From a marine gamma proteobacterium HTCC2148 (GTDB lineage Bacteria; Pseudomonadota; Gammaproteobacteria; Pseudomonadales; Halieaceae): a DNA stretch of 34,416 nucleotides. Below the pieces are notes generated by a model. That model worked only from the letters and a program-made list of their open reading frames with translations, had not been told where the DNA came from and ran no database searches. The position numbers were made by a program, and so were the translations under genes. Position 1 is the first letter of the stretch. Each line of letters begins with the position of its first letter. Shown piece by piece: positions 6,164-14,609 of the stretch. The stretch covers positions 2,887 through 37,302 of the forward strand of contig DS999242.1 in NCBI GenBank assembly GCA_000156295.1. The letters run 5' to 3'.

Positions 6164-7396
6164 CTACTTAAATGCATATCTGACTGGCATAGACTTGAGT
6201 CCACCAACGAACATCGCTTCAACCCACCTAGGCTCTGCTGCCAGCTCTATCCAGTCGATCCGAGAGAGCAGTACCTTGAAAAATATTTCTATTTCCAGCA
6301 CCGCAAGGTGTTGACCAAGGCACATATGCCCCCCGTAGCCAAACGCCATCTGGTTACGATTGTCGCGCTCAATGTCGAATTTATGAGGGTCAACGATAGC
6401 GCGCTCGTCTCGATTCGCTGCGGGATACCAAATAGCAAGACTCTCGCCTTTGCGTATTAGTTGGCCGTGAAATTCTACGTCTTCGGTGCAGGTGCGCATC
6501 ATGTGGCGAACGGGCGACACCCAGCGAATCATTTCGCGCGCTGCGGCGTTAGCCAGATCTGGATTCGCGCGCAGTTTATTCAATTGCTCAGGAAAATCGA
6601 GCAATGCCTTCAAACCGCCGCTGGTTGTCGCCGAAGTTGTGTCGTGGCCGGCAGTCGCGGTAATAATGAAATAGCTGATTTGGTCAAGTTCTTCCATTGG
6701 TGACCCGTCAACGATCGCATTGGCAAGCACTGTAGCGAGGTCATCCGTAGGGTTATTCTTACGGTCTTCTACCACATTTTTGAAATAAGCGAAAAAATCA
6801 AGCAATACACCCATGCCGTCACCTACCTCGTTACCTCGGCCTTGATCTGGGTCCTGACCGCCGAACAACTCCTGAGTAAGCTTCAACATCATTTGTTCTT
6901 CTTCTGGCACAACCCCAATAATTTTCATAATGATGCGAAGAGGGTAAAGCAAGGCCACGTCCTTTACGAAATCACATTCGCCACCCATGGCTTCCATTTT
7001 GTCCACATACTCATGTGCGATAGCCTCGATCATGGGTGTGAGTTTGCCGATGGGCGTTGGCTTGAACCAATCTCGAGTAACACCTCTAAGCTTGCGGTGT
7101 TTGGGGTTGTCCATGTGAATCAGGGTTTCCAGGCCATTGCGGGTGCCAAATTGCTCGAGCAACATTTTCTCGAATTCTTGGGGCACGATGACTGTGCGTG
7201 GATTGTTAATAAACAAGTCGTTGTTCTGACTGACGTACTTAACGTCCTCGTGGCGGGTCAATACCCAGAAGGGCTCATAATCAGGATGATCAAGATAAAC
7301 CACTGGGTCATTGTCCCGAAGGTGATCGAACAGAGCGTGCATCGTAGTTTCATTTCCCATAATGGCTGGGTCTAGGATATCGGTCGAGCGATGCAT
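6164..7396 (-). CDS. Cytochrome P450
   Basis: This 410-residue soluble bacterial P450 is full length. The oxygen-binding I-helix is AGHDTTS (A249-S255), the K-helix ExxR is E288-R291, and the heme loop is FGYGGHMCLG with the ligand C359. An N-terminal HMDNPKHRKLR block (94-104) fits the C-helix heme contact. It would insert one oxygen atom into a hydrophobic substrate and needs a ferredoxin and reductase, which are not encoded nearby. The general look is that of actinobacterial and marine proteobacterial sterol/terpene/fatty-acid P450s, but the substrate cannot be assigned. TTTGGAG lies 7 nt before the ATG. It is followed by the broken SRPBCC gene. Confidence 0.95.
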   Translation of the reverse strand: MHRSTDILDPAIMGNETTMHALFDHLRDNDPVVYLDHPDYEPFWVLTRHEDVKYVSQNNDLFINNPRTVIVPQEFEKMLLEQFGTRNGLETLIHMDNPKHRKLRGVTRDWFKPTPIGKLTPMIEAIAHEYVDKMEAMGGECDFVKDVALLYPLRIIMKIIGVVPEEEQMMLKLTQELFGGQDPDQGRGNEVGDGMGVLLDFFAYFKNVVEDRKNNPTDDLATVLANAIVDGSPMEELDQISYFIITATAGHDTTSATTSGGLKALLDFPEQLNKLRANPDLANAAAREMIRWVSPVRHMMRTCTEDVEFHGQLIRKGESLAIWYPAANRDERAIVDPHKFDIERDNRNQMAFGYGGHMCLGQHLAVLEIEIFFKVLLSRIDWIELAAEPRWVEAMFVGGLKSMPVRYAFK

Positions 7397-7637
7397 GAAA
7401 AGTCTCCAAATCTGTAGCTGAGTGTGCGGAAAGTGCCGAGCGCGTGATTTTACCCAATATCAGGAAATCTTGCTCAGCTATCGCCATCGTCTGACTGGAT
7501 CAGACAATTCTGGCAAAGGGACGAAGCCTACCGCTAATACTGTGGCTTTGACAACGACTGAGCGCCATTTCGCCACCCACTGTGTACACCGTCATGAATG
7601 TTGAGTGACGCCTGCCCTTAGTGAAAGGCAAACCAGG

Positions 7638-7687
7638 ACATTCATTTGCCGATGCTGTCAATTATGGGAAGTTAATTTGGCCATGCC
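7638..7687 (-). mobile_element. Solo remnant of an IS6-family right end
   Basis: Positions 7640-7682 (ATTCAT at 7640-7645 through AGTTAATTTGGC at 7670-7681) align with the right end of the intact IS6 element, including its start codon ATTCAT (1805-1810), the spacer and the terminal repeat. The last 31 bases match at about 24 positions by eye. No transposase sequence remains left of it. The rest of 7397-7637 shows no gene. Confidence 0.65.
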
Positions 7688-7760
7688 GGATGGAGAAGTA
7701 ATATTAAGAAAATTTTGAGCCCAATCTTCTGACCCCTACTGTTGCTGAGGTCGGTTGATC

Positions 7761-7804
7761 AAAAAAAAAAGCCCCGCTGACAAGGAGGTCGCCGGCGGGG
7801 CTTA
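7761..7804 (-). terminator. Strong rho-independent terminator (minus strand)
   Basis: Reading leftward: AAGCCCCGC (7804-7796), a 17-nt loop, GCGGGGCTT, and a run of ten T in total (7770-7761). The loop contains CCTCCTT, the anti-Shine-Dalgarno sequence. It can end transcription from the hydrolase gene 257 bp upstream or from a small RNA promoter nearby. Confidence 0.85.
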
Positions 7805-7908
7805 GGTTAGCCGAAATGCGCTGACGGGTAACCTACTAGCCGATAGCTCTATGGTCACTAAAGGGTAGCTGCGGACACTCTAACCAAACATTGTCTACTG
7901 ATTGTCAA
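7761..7908 (-). ncRNA. Candidate small RNA ending at the terminator
   Basis: A TTGACA -35 lies at 7908-7903 on the minus strand, with a weak -10 (GTTAGA or TTAGAG, near 7884-7878) and a strong terminator about 75-120 nt further on. The interval holds no open frame. It contains a possible stem AGGTTA (7833-7828) with TAACCT (7808-7803), and a C-rich terminator loop CCUCCUU that could pair with ribosome-binding sites. The -10 is poor, so this may only be the long 3' untranslated region of the hydrolase mRNA. Confidence 0.3.
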
Positions 7909-8060
7909 CGCATCTAGTAAAAGTATGTAAATGATATGGGCTAATTACCTCCGAATTGCAGCAAGGAAGCGGCCGTTGTTGCAAAAGCGACTGCATACGC
8001 CAATATATCACTGCGTTCCACTCTTTGAAGGCCTGCAGCCTCACTCTGAACTTGCAGTGT

Positions 8061-9347
8061 TCAGGGCGTTTGACCGGCATTCAATGCAGTCAGCGCCTGG
8101 TAGGTAGCCACTTTCATCCGAAACTGAGTCGGCCAGGGAGAAGCCACCAATTGAGTCATGACGATTGCGATCAGGTCTTCCTCAGGATCGATGATGAATT
8201 TTGTGTCAGCTATTCCGCCCCATGAATACTCACCCTGGGATGTCACTACGCCACTGATAGCAGGCTCCAGCATTACGCCAAAGCCCAAACCAAACCACTG
8301 ACCGGGATACAGGTGAGACTCCGGGAACTCATTAAAGCCATTGTTGCGCACTTCAGGCGTGAGATGATTGCGTGTCATGTACTGAACGGTTTTTGGCCCC
8401 AGAATACGCACACCATTGTAACTGCCACCCCTGCGCAACATGTCACAGAAGATCATGTAATCCATAGCCGATGACACCAATCCTCCAGCGCCCAGAAAGA
8501 GTGTCACATTACTGTAGGCTGGCAACATCCCTACTGGCGCAGGTATAAGCCGGTTGTCTTGCGAATCCCAAAGATGATTCCCCGCGAGCCGTAACAACTT
8601 ATCCTCAGGCACCTCAAAAAACGTATCATTCATTCCAAGAGGTGTGAAAATTCTTTCCTTGAAGAAAACATCCAGCGCCTTGCCACTAAGCTTTTCGATC
8701 AGAGCGCCCAGTACATTAGTTGCAGCGCTGTAGTGGTAACGGGTTCCCGGCTCATAACGCAGCGGCAGTTGAGCCAAAGCATCAATATAAGCATCCAAAT
8801 CGGGGCTCCAATTTAATTTCGCTTGCTCATACATGGCATCAACAGGATTATCTGGCCTGAAAGTCGTCGTCATTCCAGCGGTGTGAGTAAACAGCTGTTC
8901 AATCGTGACTTCGTAGCCAGCTTCCTCTATTTTTCCATCGTTATAAATACGAAGATCACCCAACTGTGGAAGGTATTTCGATACCTTGTCACTCATCTGA
9001 AATGCACCCTCCTCATACAGCATCATCAATGCCACTGAAGTGATAGGCTTGGTCATGGAAAAAATTCTGAACAGGGCATCTGTAGTCATGGGTCTGTCAT
9101 CGTCCACGCCATAGCGACCGGCTGCCTCAAAGTGAACGATTTTCCCATGGCGCGCCACCATGGTTACTACCCCCGCATGCTCGCCTCTGGCCACCTGGCC
9201 CTGCGCAAAATCAGTGATTTTCTGCAGGCGTTCACTGGAGAATCCAACCGACTCAGGAACGGCCATCTCAAGCCCGTCGTTGGGTGTGCTACCCGCAGCA
9301 AGCATCGAATAAAAAAGCGCTGTGACCAAGGTAACAACAAACTTCAT
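8061..9347 (-). CDS. Exported serine hydrolase of the beta-lactamase/EstB (class C, family VIII esterase) type
   Basis: The 428-residue precursor has a signal peptide (residues 1-19). The start at 9347 is chosen over an upstream start at 9443 because GGAG lies 7 nt before it and the signal peptide begins there. The catalytic SxxK is S97-M-T-K100 in FRIFSMTKP, the second motif is the tyrosine in YHYSAATN (about Y206), and the third position is SWGG near the C-terminus instead of KTG, as in family VIII esterases. It is more likely a carboxyl-ester hydrolase than a resistance beta-lactamase. It lies downstream of the BKACE gene on the same strand (105 bp apart), suggesting release of an amine substrate from an ester; this is an inference. 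Confidence 0.85.
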   Translation of the reverse strand: MKFVVTLVTALFYSMLAAGSTPNDGLEMAVPESVGFSSERLQKITDFAQGQVARGEHAGVVTMVARHGKIVHFEAAGRYGVDDDRPMTTDALFRIFSMTKPITSVALMMLYEEGAFQMSDKVSKYLPQLGDLRIYNDGKIEEAGYEVTIEQLFTHTAGMTTTFRPDNPVDAMYEQAKLNWSPDLDAYIDALAQLPLRYEPGTRYHYSAATNVLGALIEKLSGKALDVFFKERIFTPLGMNDTFFEVPEDKLLRLAGNHLWDSQDNRLIPAPVGMLPAYSNVTLFLGAGGLVSSAMDYMIFCDMLRRGGSYNGVRILGPKTVQYMTRNHLTPEVRNNGFNEFPESHLYPGQWFGLGFGVMLEPAISGVVTSQGEYSWGGIADTKFIIDPEEDLIAIVMTQLVASPWPTQFRMKVATYQALTALNAGQTP

Positions 9348-9452
9348 ATTAAATCTCCAAATTGATGGCTGCGCCGCAATCAGGCAATCACCGGCGCCCA
9401 TGAACATTAATGGGCGAGCCACCAATGATACAGGTGAATTCAAAGGTATTGC

Positions 9453-10370
9453 TTAGGGCCCCACGGGTGCCCGCTTTTGCAGTTGCAGACTCGTACGCAC
9501 CTCGGCAGCGGTCATCAGCGTCGCTCCCAGATTGGTAGCGATGGTAGCCGCTCGCTCGACCAATTGAGCGTTAGTGGCCAACTCGCCCGCGCCCAGCCAG
9601 AGGTTATCCTCCAGACCAACCCTGATATTGCCACCGGCGAGCATGGCGGCGGCTACAAAGGGCATTTGGTTACGACCGATTGAAAATGCCGAGAAACTCC
9701 AGTCTGCCGGTGTATTGTTGACCATCGCCATAAAAGTATTCAAATCGTCCGGCGCTCCCCAGGGGATTCCCATGCACATCTGTATTAACACCGGTGCCTC
9801 GATAACGCCCTCTTCAACCAGCTGGCGGGCAAACCATAAATGCCCGGTATCAAACACCTCGATCTCAGCCCGAACGCCAAGGTCAGTGATCATTTGACCC
9901 ATAGCACGTAACGTACCCGGCGTATTCGTCATCACATAGTCTGCTTCGGCAAAGTTCATGGTCCCGCAGTCCAGGGTACAAATTTCGGGCAAGCACTCTG
10001 CAACATGAGCCATGCGCTCAGTAGCCCCCACCATATCGGTACCTTGAGCATTCAAAGGCAGAGGCGATTCTGGGTCACCAAACACCATGTCACCCCCCAT
10101 ACCCGCCGTCAGATTTACCACGACATCGGTGTCGGAATCACGGATACGGTCAACCACTTCACGGTACAAATCAGTGCGCCGACTTGGTGCACCCGTGTCG
10201 GGATCACGCACGTGGCAGTGAACAACAGCGGCGCCGGCCTTTGCCGCTTCGATAGCGCTAGTGGCAATTTGCTCTGGCGAACGTGGCACGTGGGGAGATC
10301 GATCCTGGGTACCACCAGATCCAGTTACCGCGCAGGTGATGAAAGGTTTTAAATTAGCGGTTAATGGCAT
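9453..10370 (-). CDS. Beta-keto acid cleavage enzyme (BKACE), probably 3-dehydrocarnitine:acetyl-CoA cleavage
   Basis: The 305-residue protein has the full BKACE (DUF849, Kce) layout: zinc ligands H51 and H53 in HCHVRDP, E254 in VGLEDN, NLTAGMGG (86-93), LDCGTMNF (133-140) and GRNQ (232-235). These enzymes condense a beta-keto acid with acetyl-CoA to give acetoacetate and a new acyl-CoA. The fused carnitine dehydrogenase-thioesterase elsewhere in the island makes 3-dehydrocarnitine (to betainyl-CoA plus acetoacetate) the best substrate guess, known from the Sinorhizobium meliloti carnitine route. AGGAG lies 7 nt before the ATG. It is divergent from the FAD-oxidoreductase gene and followed by the esterase. 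Confidence 0.85.
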   Translation of the reverse strand: MPLTANLKPFITCAVTGSGGTQDRSPHVPRSPEQIATSAIEAAKAGAAVVHCHVRDPDTGAPSRRTDLYREVVDRIRDSDTDVVVNLTAGMGGDMVFGDPESPLPLNAQGTDMVGATERMAHVAECLPEICTLDCGTMNFAEADYVMTNTPGTLRAMGQMITDLGVRAEIEVFDTGHLWFARQLVEEGVIEAPVLIQMCMGIPWGAPDDLNTFMAMVNNTPADWSFSAFSIGRNQMPFVAAAMLAGGNIRVGLEDNLWLGAGELATNAQLVERAATIATNLGATLMTAAEVRTSLQLQKRAPVGP

Positions 10371-10495
10371 TAGGTCGCTCCTTTGCTAGGTAAGCTCACT
10401 TCTTTCGTAGGGTGCTTAAGATATACTGTATTTGCTAACAATAGCATCACCAAACAGATCATGCGCTTCCATCCTGTGGAAGCTGCGAGAGAGCG
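10371..10495. promoter_or_regulatory. Divergent control region between BKACE and FAD-oxidoreductase genes
   Basis: This 125-bp divergent region holds TATACT (10422-10427) and the short inverted repeat GCTA-ACAA-TAGC (10434-10445). The box ATACTGTATT resembles ATACTGGATT in the divergent region at 27.5 kb. No regulator gene lies beside it. Promoters in both directions are expected, but exact -35/-10 pairs are not clear. Confidence 0.4.
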
Positions 10496-11854
10496 ATGAA
10501 GATAACAGAACCCGGCAGAGAAGTTGAGGTTATACATCAAACCGACGTACTGGTTGTGGGCTCTGGTCCCGGTGGACTCGCTGCTGCGCTGGCAGCCGCG
10601 AGGGCCGGCGTCTCGGTTTGCCTGCTAGAACGCTACGGTTGCTTTGGCGGCAATATCACAGCCGTTGGTGTTGAGGGCTTTGCCTGGTACAGACATGAGC
10701 AGACCATCGACAGCGAAGGCATCGGCGTGGAGTTTGAAACCCGCGCAAAGGCCATGGGGGCCGCGACACCTGAGCCACAATCTGATAGCTACGCCATTGA
10801 TGGTGAGGCCTTCAAAAATGTGGCTGACATTCTGGTGATGGAAGCGGGCGTTACACCAATGCTGCACCGAATGTTTGTTGCCCCCATCATGGAAGGCAAC
10901 GTCATTAAGGGTGTTATTACTGAAAGCAAAGCTGGACGCGAAGCCATATTGGCGAAGCGCGTTATCGACGCCACAGGTGACGCCGACGTTGCCCATCGCG
11001 CAGGCGCTGCGACGATCAAAACTCCAAAAGAAGACATGATTGCCGTATCGGTCATGTTCTCCATGTCTGGTGTCGACAAGTTGAAGTTCATCGAAAACAT
11101 CAAGGCCAACCCCACCACTTATCGGGACTGGGACTATGGAGAGTGGAATGTAGAGACCTCTGGCAAAGAAGACGGCATGTTTTCACCCTTCCTGCGTAAA
11201 CCTTTTGATCAGGCGAAAGAAGCAGGATTGATTCCCCAGAGTCTCAATACAATAGCCGGAACCTGGGGTGCGCTATACGACAATGGAGACCTCACCTACC
11301 TAAATCTGGTGCACTTACCCAACCTGGATGGCACTGATCCAGACGACCTGACCGAAGGAGAAATTGAAGGTCGTCGCCAGGCCATGCTGGCAGTTGAGGC
11401 ACTGCAGCGTTTCAACCCCGGATGCGAAGGCGCCAAACTGCGCAATTTTGGCATGACTCTTGGAGTGCGCGATACCCGCAAGATCGACGCGCTTTATAAT
11501 ATGACGGCCACTGATGTTCGCCAACAGGGTCGATTCGAAGACAGCATCGGTATATTCCCTGAATTTCTTGATGGCTACGGCATTCTGATCCTGCCAACTA
11601 CCGGCAGATATTTCCACTTACCTTATCGCACACTCTTACCACAGGGCGTGGAGAATCTGTTGGTTGCCGGACGCATCACTGGCGGAGATCGCGACAGTCA
11701 TGCCGCAACCCGCAATATGATGTGTTGTGCAGTCACCGGCCAGGGGGCCGGAGCGGCCGCCGCTATTTCAATCAAGGACGCAAAGGCACCAAGTGCACTG
11801 AGCATCAGCCGCCTGCAAGACGAATTGAAGCGCCAGTCTGCTCGTATTCATTAA
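10496..11854 (+). CDS. FAD-dependent oxidoreductase (FAD_oxidored/fumarate-reductase-like fold)
   Basis: The 452-residue flavoprotein opens with a dinucleotide-binding fold [20 protein letters not shown] (18-37) and a GCFGGNIT flavin-contact stretch. The second nucleotide-binding part is [17 protein letters not shown], and the C-terminal flavin-binding stretch is [20 protein letters not shown]. This order fits the FAD_oxidored (PF12831) group, whose members oxidise small organic substrates or carry unknown reactions. It is 28 bp upstream of the BetB-type aldehyde dehydrogenase and probably in one transcript with it, so it may oxidise an amine or alcohol to the aldehyde used by BetB. The substrate is not assigned. 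Confidence 0.75.
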   Translation: MKITEPGREVEVIHQTDVLVVGSGPGGLAAALAAARAGVSVCLLERYGCFGGNITAVGVEGFAWYRHEQTIDSEGIGVEFETRAKAMGAATPEPQSDSYAIDGEAFKNVADILVMEAGVTPMLHRMFVAPIMEGNVIKGVITESKAGREAILAKRVIDATGDADVAHRAGAATIKTPKEDMIAVSVMFSMSGVDKLKFIENIKANPTTYRDWDYGEWNVETSGKEDGMFSPFLRKPFDQAKEAGLIPQSLNTIAGTWGALYDNGDLTYLNLVHLPNLDGTDPDDLTEGEIEGRRQAMLAVEALQRFNPGCEGAKLRNFGMTLGVRDTRKIDALYNMTATDVRQQGRFEDSIGIFPEFLDGYGILILPTTGRYFHLPYRTLLPQGVENLLVAGRITGGDRDSHAATRNMMCCAVTGQGAGAAAAISIKDAKAPSALSISRLQDELKRQSARIH

Positions 11855-11882
11855 ACGCTCACTTACAAACCGGACTCACACC

Positions 11883-13337
11883 ATGTTGCTGAAAAACTTC
11901 GTCGACGGAAAATATTTGAACAACACCAGCGGCGAAACATTTGCCGTTATCAACCCTGCCATCGACGAAGAAATTTACCAGGTCGAGATTGCTGACGCGG
12001 ATGTGATCGCTGCCGCCGTGGAAAGTGCACAGCGTGGCTTTGCAATTTGGTCTGCCATGACGGCGGTCGAGCGGAGTCGGATATTACTCCGGGCCGCAGC
12101 ATTACTGCGAGAGCGTAACGACGAGTTGGCGCGAATAGAGGTCGCTGATACCGGCAAACCCTGGCAAGAGGCCTCTACGGTAGATGTGGTCACCGGCGCT
12201 GACGCCATCGAATTTTTTGCCGGACTGGCGCCCGCTATCGAAGGCAATCAACAAGATTTGGGCGGTGACTTTTACTACACTCGCCGCGAGCCCTTGGGTA
12301 TTTGCGCCGGTATTGGCGCCTGGAACTATCCACTGCAAATTGCGTGCTGGAAAGCAGCTCCTGCACTGGCCTGTGGCAACGCCATGATTTTCAAACCATC
12401 AGAGGAAACTCCCCGCGGTGCCATCATGCTCGCCAATATATTTGTGGAAGCAGGAGTTCCAGCAGGGGTTTTCAACGTTGTGCACGGAAGCGGAGAGGTC
12501 GGCGCTCAACTGAGCTCGCACGAGGCAATTGCGAAAGTGTCATTTACCGGCGCGGTAACAACCGGTCAATCGGTGATGGCTTCGGCCGCAGCAACCCTGA
12601 AAGATGTCACCATGGAGCTCGGTGGAAAATCGCCACTCATTGTCTTCGAAGACGCCGACATCGAAGAAGCTGTATCGGCCGCCATGCTGGGTAACTTCTA
12701 CACTCAAGGGGAAATTTGTACCAACGGTACCCGGGTCTTTGTGCATCGGAACATATTGCCTGCATTCACTGAGCAGCTTCTCCAACGCACCGCAACTAAC
12801 ATTGTGGCGGGAGACCCCATGCACGAAGACACCAATTTTGGCGCCCTGATATCGGCAAAACATCGGGAAAAAGTACTGTCGTACATCGACAAAGGCATCG
12901 CTGAGGGAGCCCGCCTACTCTGCGGTGGCGAGGCTATGGCGCCGCCCTCGGCCAGTCAGGGTTATTTTGTGGCACCTACCGTATTCACCGATTGTCGAGA
13001 CGACATGAGTATTGTTCGGGATGAGATCTTCGGCCCGGTGATGTCGCTGTTGAGCTTTGAAGATGAAGAAGAGGTTATCAGGCGGGCAAACGATACCGGC
13101 TATGGTCTTGCAGCCGGTGTCTTTACGAAAGACTTGCGCCGTGCTCACCGGGTCATACATCGTATGCAAGCGGGCATATGCTGGATAAATGCCTACGGAA
13201 ACTCTCCCGCGCAAATGCCAGTGGGCGGTTATAAGCTTTCTGGAGTGGGACGTGAAAATGGCATGGAAACCCTAAGACAACTCACCCAGCTGAAATCGGT
13301 TTACGTGGGTATGACACCTCTGGAAAGCCCCTTCTGA
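11883..13337 (+). CDS. betB: Betaine-aldehyde-dehydrogenase-type aldehyde dehydrogenase
   Basis: The 484-residue aldehyde dehydrogenase is full length. Catalytic residues are visible: N148 in GAWNYP, E245 in MELGGKSP and the nucleophile C279 in GEICTNG. The end [19 protein letters not shown] followed by LTQLKSVYV is typical of BetB and related omega-aldehyde dehydrogenases. Betaine aldehyde to glycine betaine, with NAD, is the family reaction. Because BBOX-like genes are present, 4-trimethylaminobutyraldehyde to gamma-butyrobetaine (the ALDH9 reaction) is an equally good guess. It follows the FAD-oxidoreductase gene and lies convergent to the first BBOX-like gene. Confidence 0.85.
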   Translation: MLLKNFVDGKYLNNTSGETFAVINPAIDEEIYQVEIADADVIAAAVESAQRGFAIWSAMTAVERSRILLRAAALLRERNDELARIEVADTGKPWQEASTVDVVTGADAIEFFAGLAPAIEGNQQDLGGDFYYTRREPLGICAGIGAWNYPLQIACWKAAPALACGNAMIFKPSEETPRGAIMLANIFVEAGVPAGVFNVVHGSGEVGAQLSSHEAIAKVSFTGAVTTGQSVMASAAATLKDVTMELGGKSPLIVFEDADIEEAVSAAMLGNFYTQGEICTNGTRVFVHRNILPAFTEQLLQRTATNIVAGDPMHEDTNFGALISAKHREKVLSYIDKGIAEGARLLCGGEAMAPPSASQGYFVAPTVFTDCRDDMSIVRDEIFGPVMSLLSFEDEEEVIRRANDTGYGLAAGVFTKDLRRAHRVIHRMQAGICWINAYGNSPAQMPVGGYKLSGVGRENGMETLRQLTQLKSVYVGMTPLESPF

Positions 13338-13373
13338 AATCACAGTTGGGGATCGGTACACTGCCTAATCAGC

Positions 13374-14486
13374 TTAGCTGATCGCCAGGGTTCTGATCCT
13401 GGAGTTCACTTCATTGTGCTCGACATAGAAACCGCGCAGGTGCCGCTCACCGCTGCCAGGATCGAAGCCCTCTCGCCCATGCAACACCCGGCGGTTATCA
13501 AACATCACCATTTCACCGGGCCCCAGCGTGTGGCAGATTCGGTACTGAGGTTCTCTTATACGCTGCATCAGTCCCTGGTAAGCCTGGTAAAAATCGAGGA
13601 GTTGGGAGCTCGGCAAATCCGCAACATCAGCGATATGTGCATTAAAGGCCAGGCCCGACAAGTCACCCATTGAATCCAGCTCTATGATGCTGCGACGAAA
13701 ACGCACATCATCATTTTCATCATGGAACCGCCAGGGTATTTGCAAGCCACTCAAAAGATCGAAATCATCCGGTGCCTGTGCGCGTAAGTCAGTGCATATG
13801 CGAAACCCGTCAGCAAATACGGAGGCACCACCGGTAACGCTGTTGCGCAGGCAATGCAGAAACTGATACCCGGGTACCTGCTCCTGATTGGGTAAGTCAG
13901 TGTGCAGTGGTAGAGGTAGAGCGGTGTAAGCGAGATTATTTGGCGATGGTTTATTCACAACTTCGAAGGTCGTTCCAAAGTTGGTCCGGCGCTTGAAGCC
14001 GATCAACTCACCCAGGTTCTCCCCTGCCTGATCGTCATCCTCAAGGCCTTCAAAAATAACCAGGCCATGACGTTTGGCTTCCTGCAGCGCGTCAACCAAG
14101 GTACTGCCTGACTCCCGGCACAGCCTCGCATCAAAACGTGGAATCGCCGGTAGGTCTGCTGCAGACCAATAATTGAGACTGACCACGGCGGGGTCAGCAC
14201 GATGCTTTCCCGGCCGGTTTTCCAGCAGCCAGTCCAGTGGGTAAATCGACTCAGTCGACTTGTCGTGCCATTTCACCAGCAAGTGAGCAGACGCTTGCTG
14301 CCACGACTCCGGTGAGATATCCAGGGAGACCGATGTCAGGTCAAAAAGTCGCTCACGAGTATGAGGATGTAACTCTCCTGGATCGTTATCCCGTAACCAG
14401 ATATACGGGTACGTCGCATGAGTGCCGTCAGACCAGACAAGATGAAATACCGTGGAATCGCAGTCCACTGACAATAGCTCAGACAC
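13374..14486 (-). CDS. Gamma-butyrobetaine-dioxygenase-like Fe(II)/2-oxoglutarate oxygenase (copy 1)
   Basis: The 370-residue protein has an N-terminal BBOX domain (1-105, ending near the DWLLENRPGKHR region) and a TauD-type oxygenase domain. Iron ligands are H195 and D197 (LPLHTDLP) and H336 (NRRVLHGREGF); arginine near R348-R351 (ERHLRGFY) should bind 2-oxoglutarate. The GTG start at 14486 has AGAGGA about 10-12 nt upstream, and no ATG is in frame before it. The N-terminal LRDN stretch is followed by DPGELHPHTRE, without the zinc cysteines (CPCxxC) of typical BBOX enzymes. Hydroxylation of gamma-butyrobetaine to L-carnitine is the likely reaction, but a trimethyllysine-type or other betaine substrate is possible. 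Confidence 0.85.
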   Translation of the reverse strand: MSELLSVDCDSTVFHLVWSDGTHATYPYIWLRDNDPGELHPHTRERLFDLTSVSLDISPESWQQASAHLLVKWHDKSTESIYPLDWLLENRPGKHRADPAVVSLNYWSAADLPAIPRFDARLCRESGSTLVDALQEAKRHGLVIFEGLEDDDQAGENLGELIGFKRRTNFGTTFEVVNKPSPNNLAYTALPLPLHTDLPNQEQVPGYQFLHCLRNSVTGGASVFADGFRICTDLRAQAPDDFDLLSGLQIPWRFHDENDDVRFRRSIIELDSMGDLSGLAFNAHIADVADLPSSQLLDFYQAYQGLMQRIREPQYRICHTLGPGEMVMFDNRRVLHGREGFDPGSGERHLRGFYVEHNEVNSRIRTLAIS

Positions 14487-14536
14487 TGATGACTATTCCT
14501 CTCGTCGCCCCAAAAGCGCCAGACCCGCCAATGTGA

Positions 14537-14559
14537 ATAATCTGGTATGGTTTGATTAT
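14537..14559. promoter_or_regulatory. Candidate operator: ATAATC-N11-GATTAT
   Basis: Inverted repeat ATAATC (14537-14542) and GATTAT (14554-14559) lies in the 123-bp divergent space between the first BBOX-like gene and the BCCT gene. The size fits a regulator dimer site. No regulator gene is nearby to pair with it. Confidence 0.35.
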
Positions 14560-14609
14560 GGGCCCAGCACACGGGCGTTTCCAGTCCAACAAATATAATT
14601 AGAGACACT

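Noticed and set aside
6842-7375. Plus-strand frame of 177 codons
   Set aside because: Antisense shadow of the cytochrome P450 gene with no recognisable motifs.
7895-8080. Minus-strand frame of 61 codons after the esterase gene
   Set aside because: It overlaps the end of the esterase gene out of frame, has no family features, and its region fits an untranslated 3' end or small RNA.
8061-9347. Resistance beta-lactamase
   Set aside because: The third motif is SWGG instead of KTG and the gene sits with catabolic enzymes, so an esterase is more likely.
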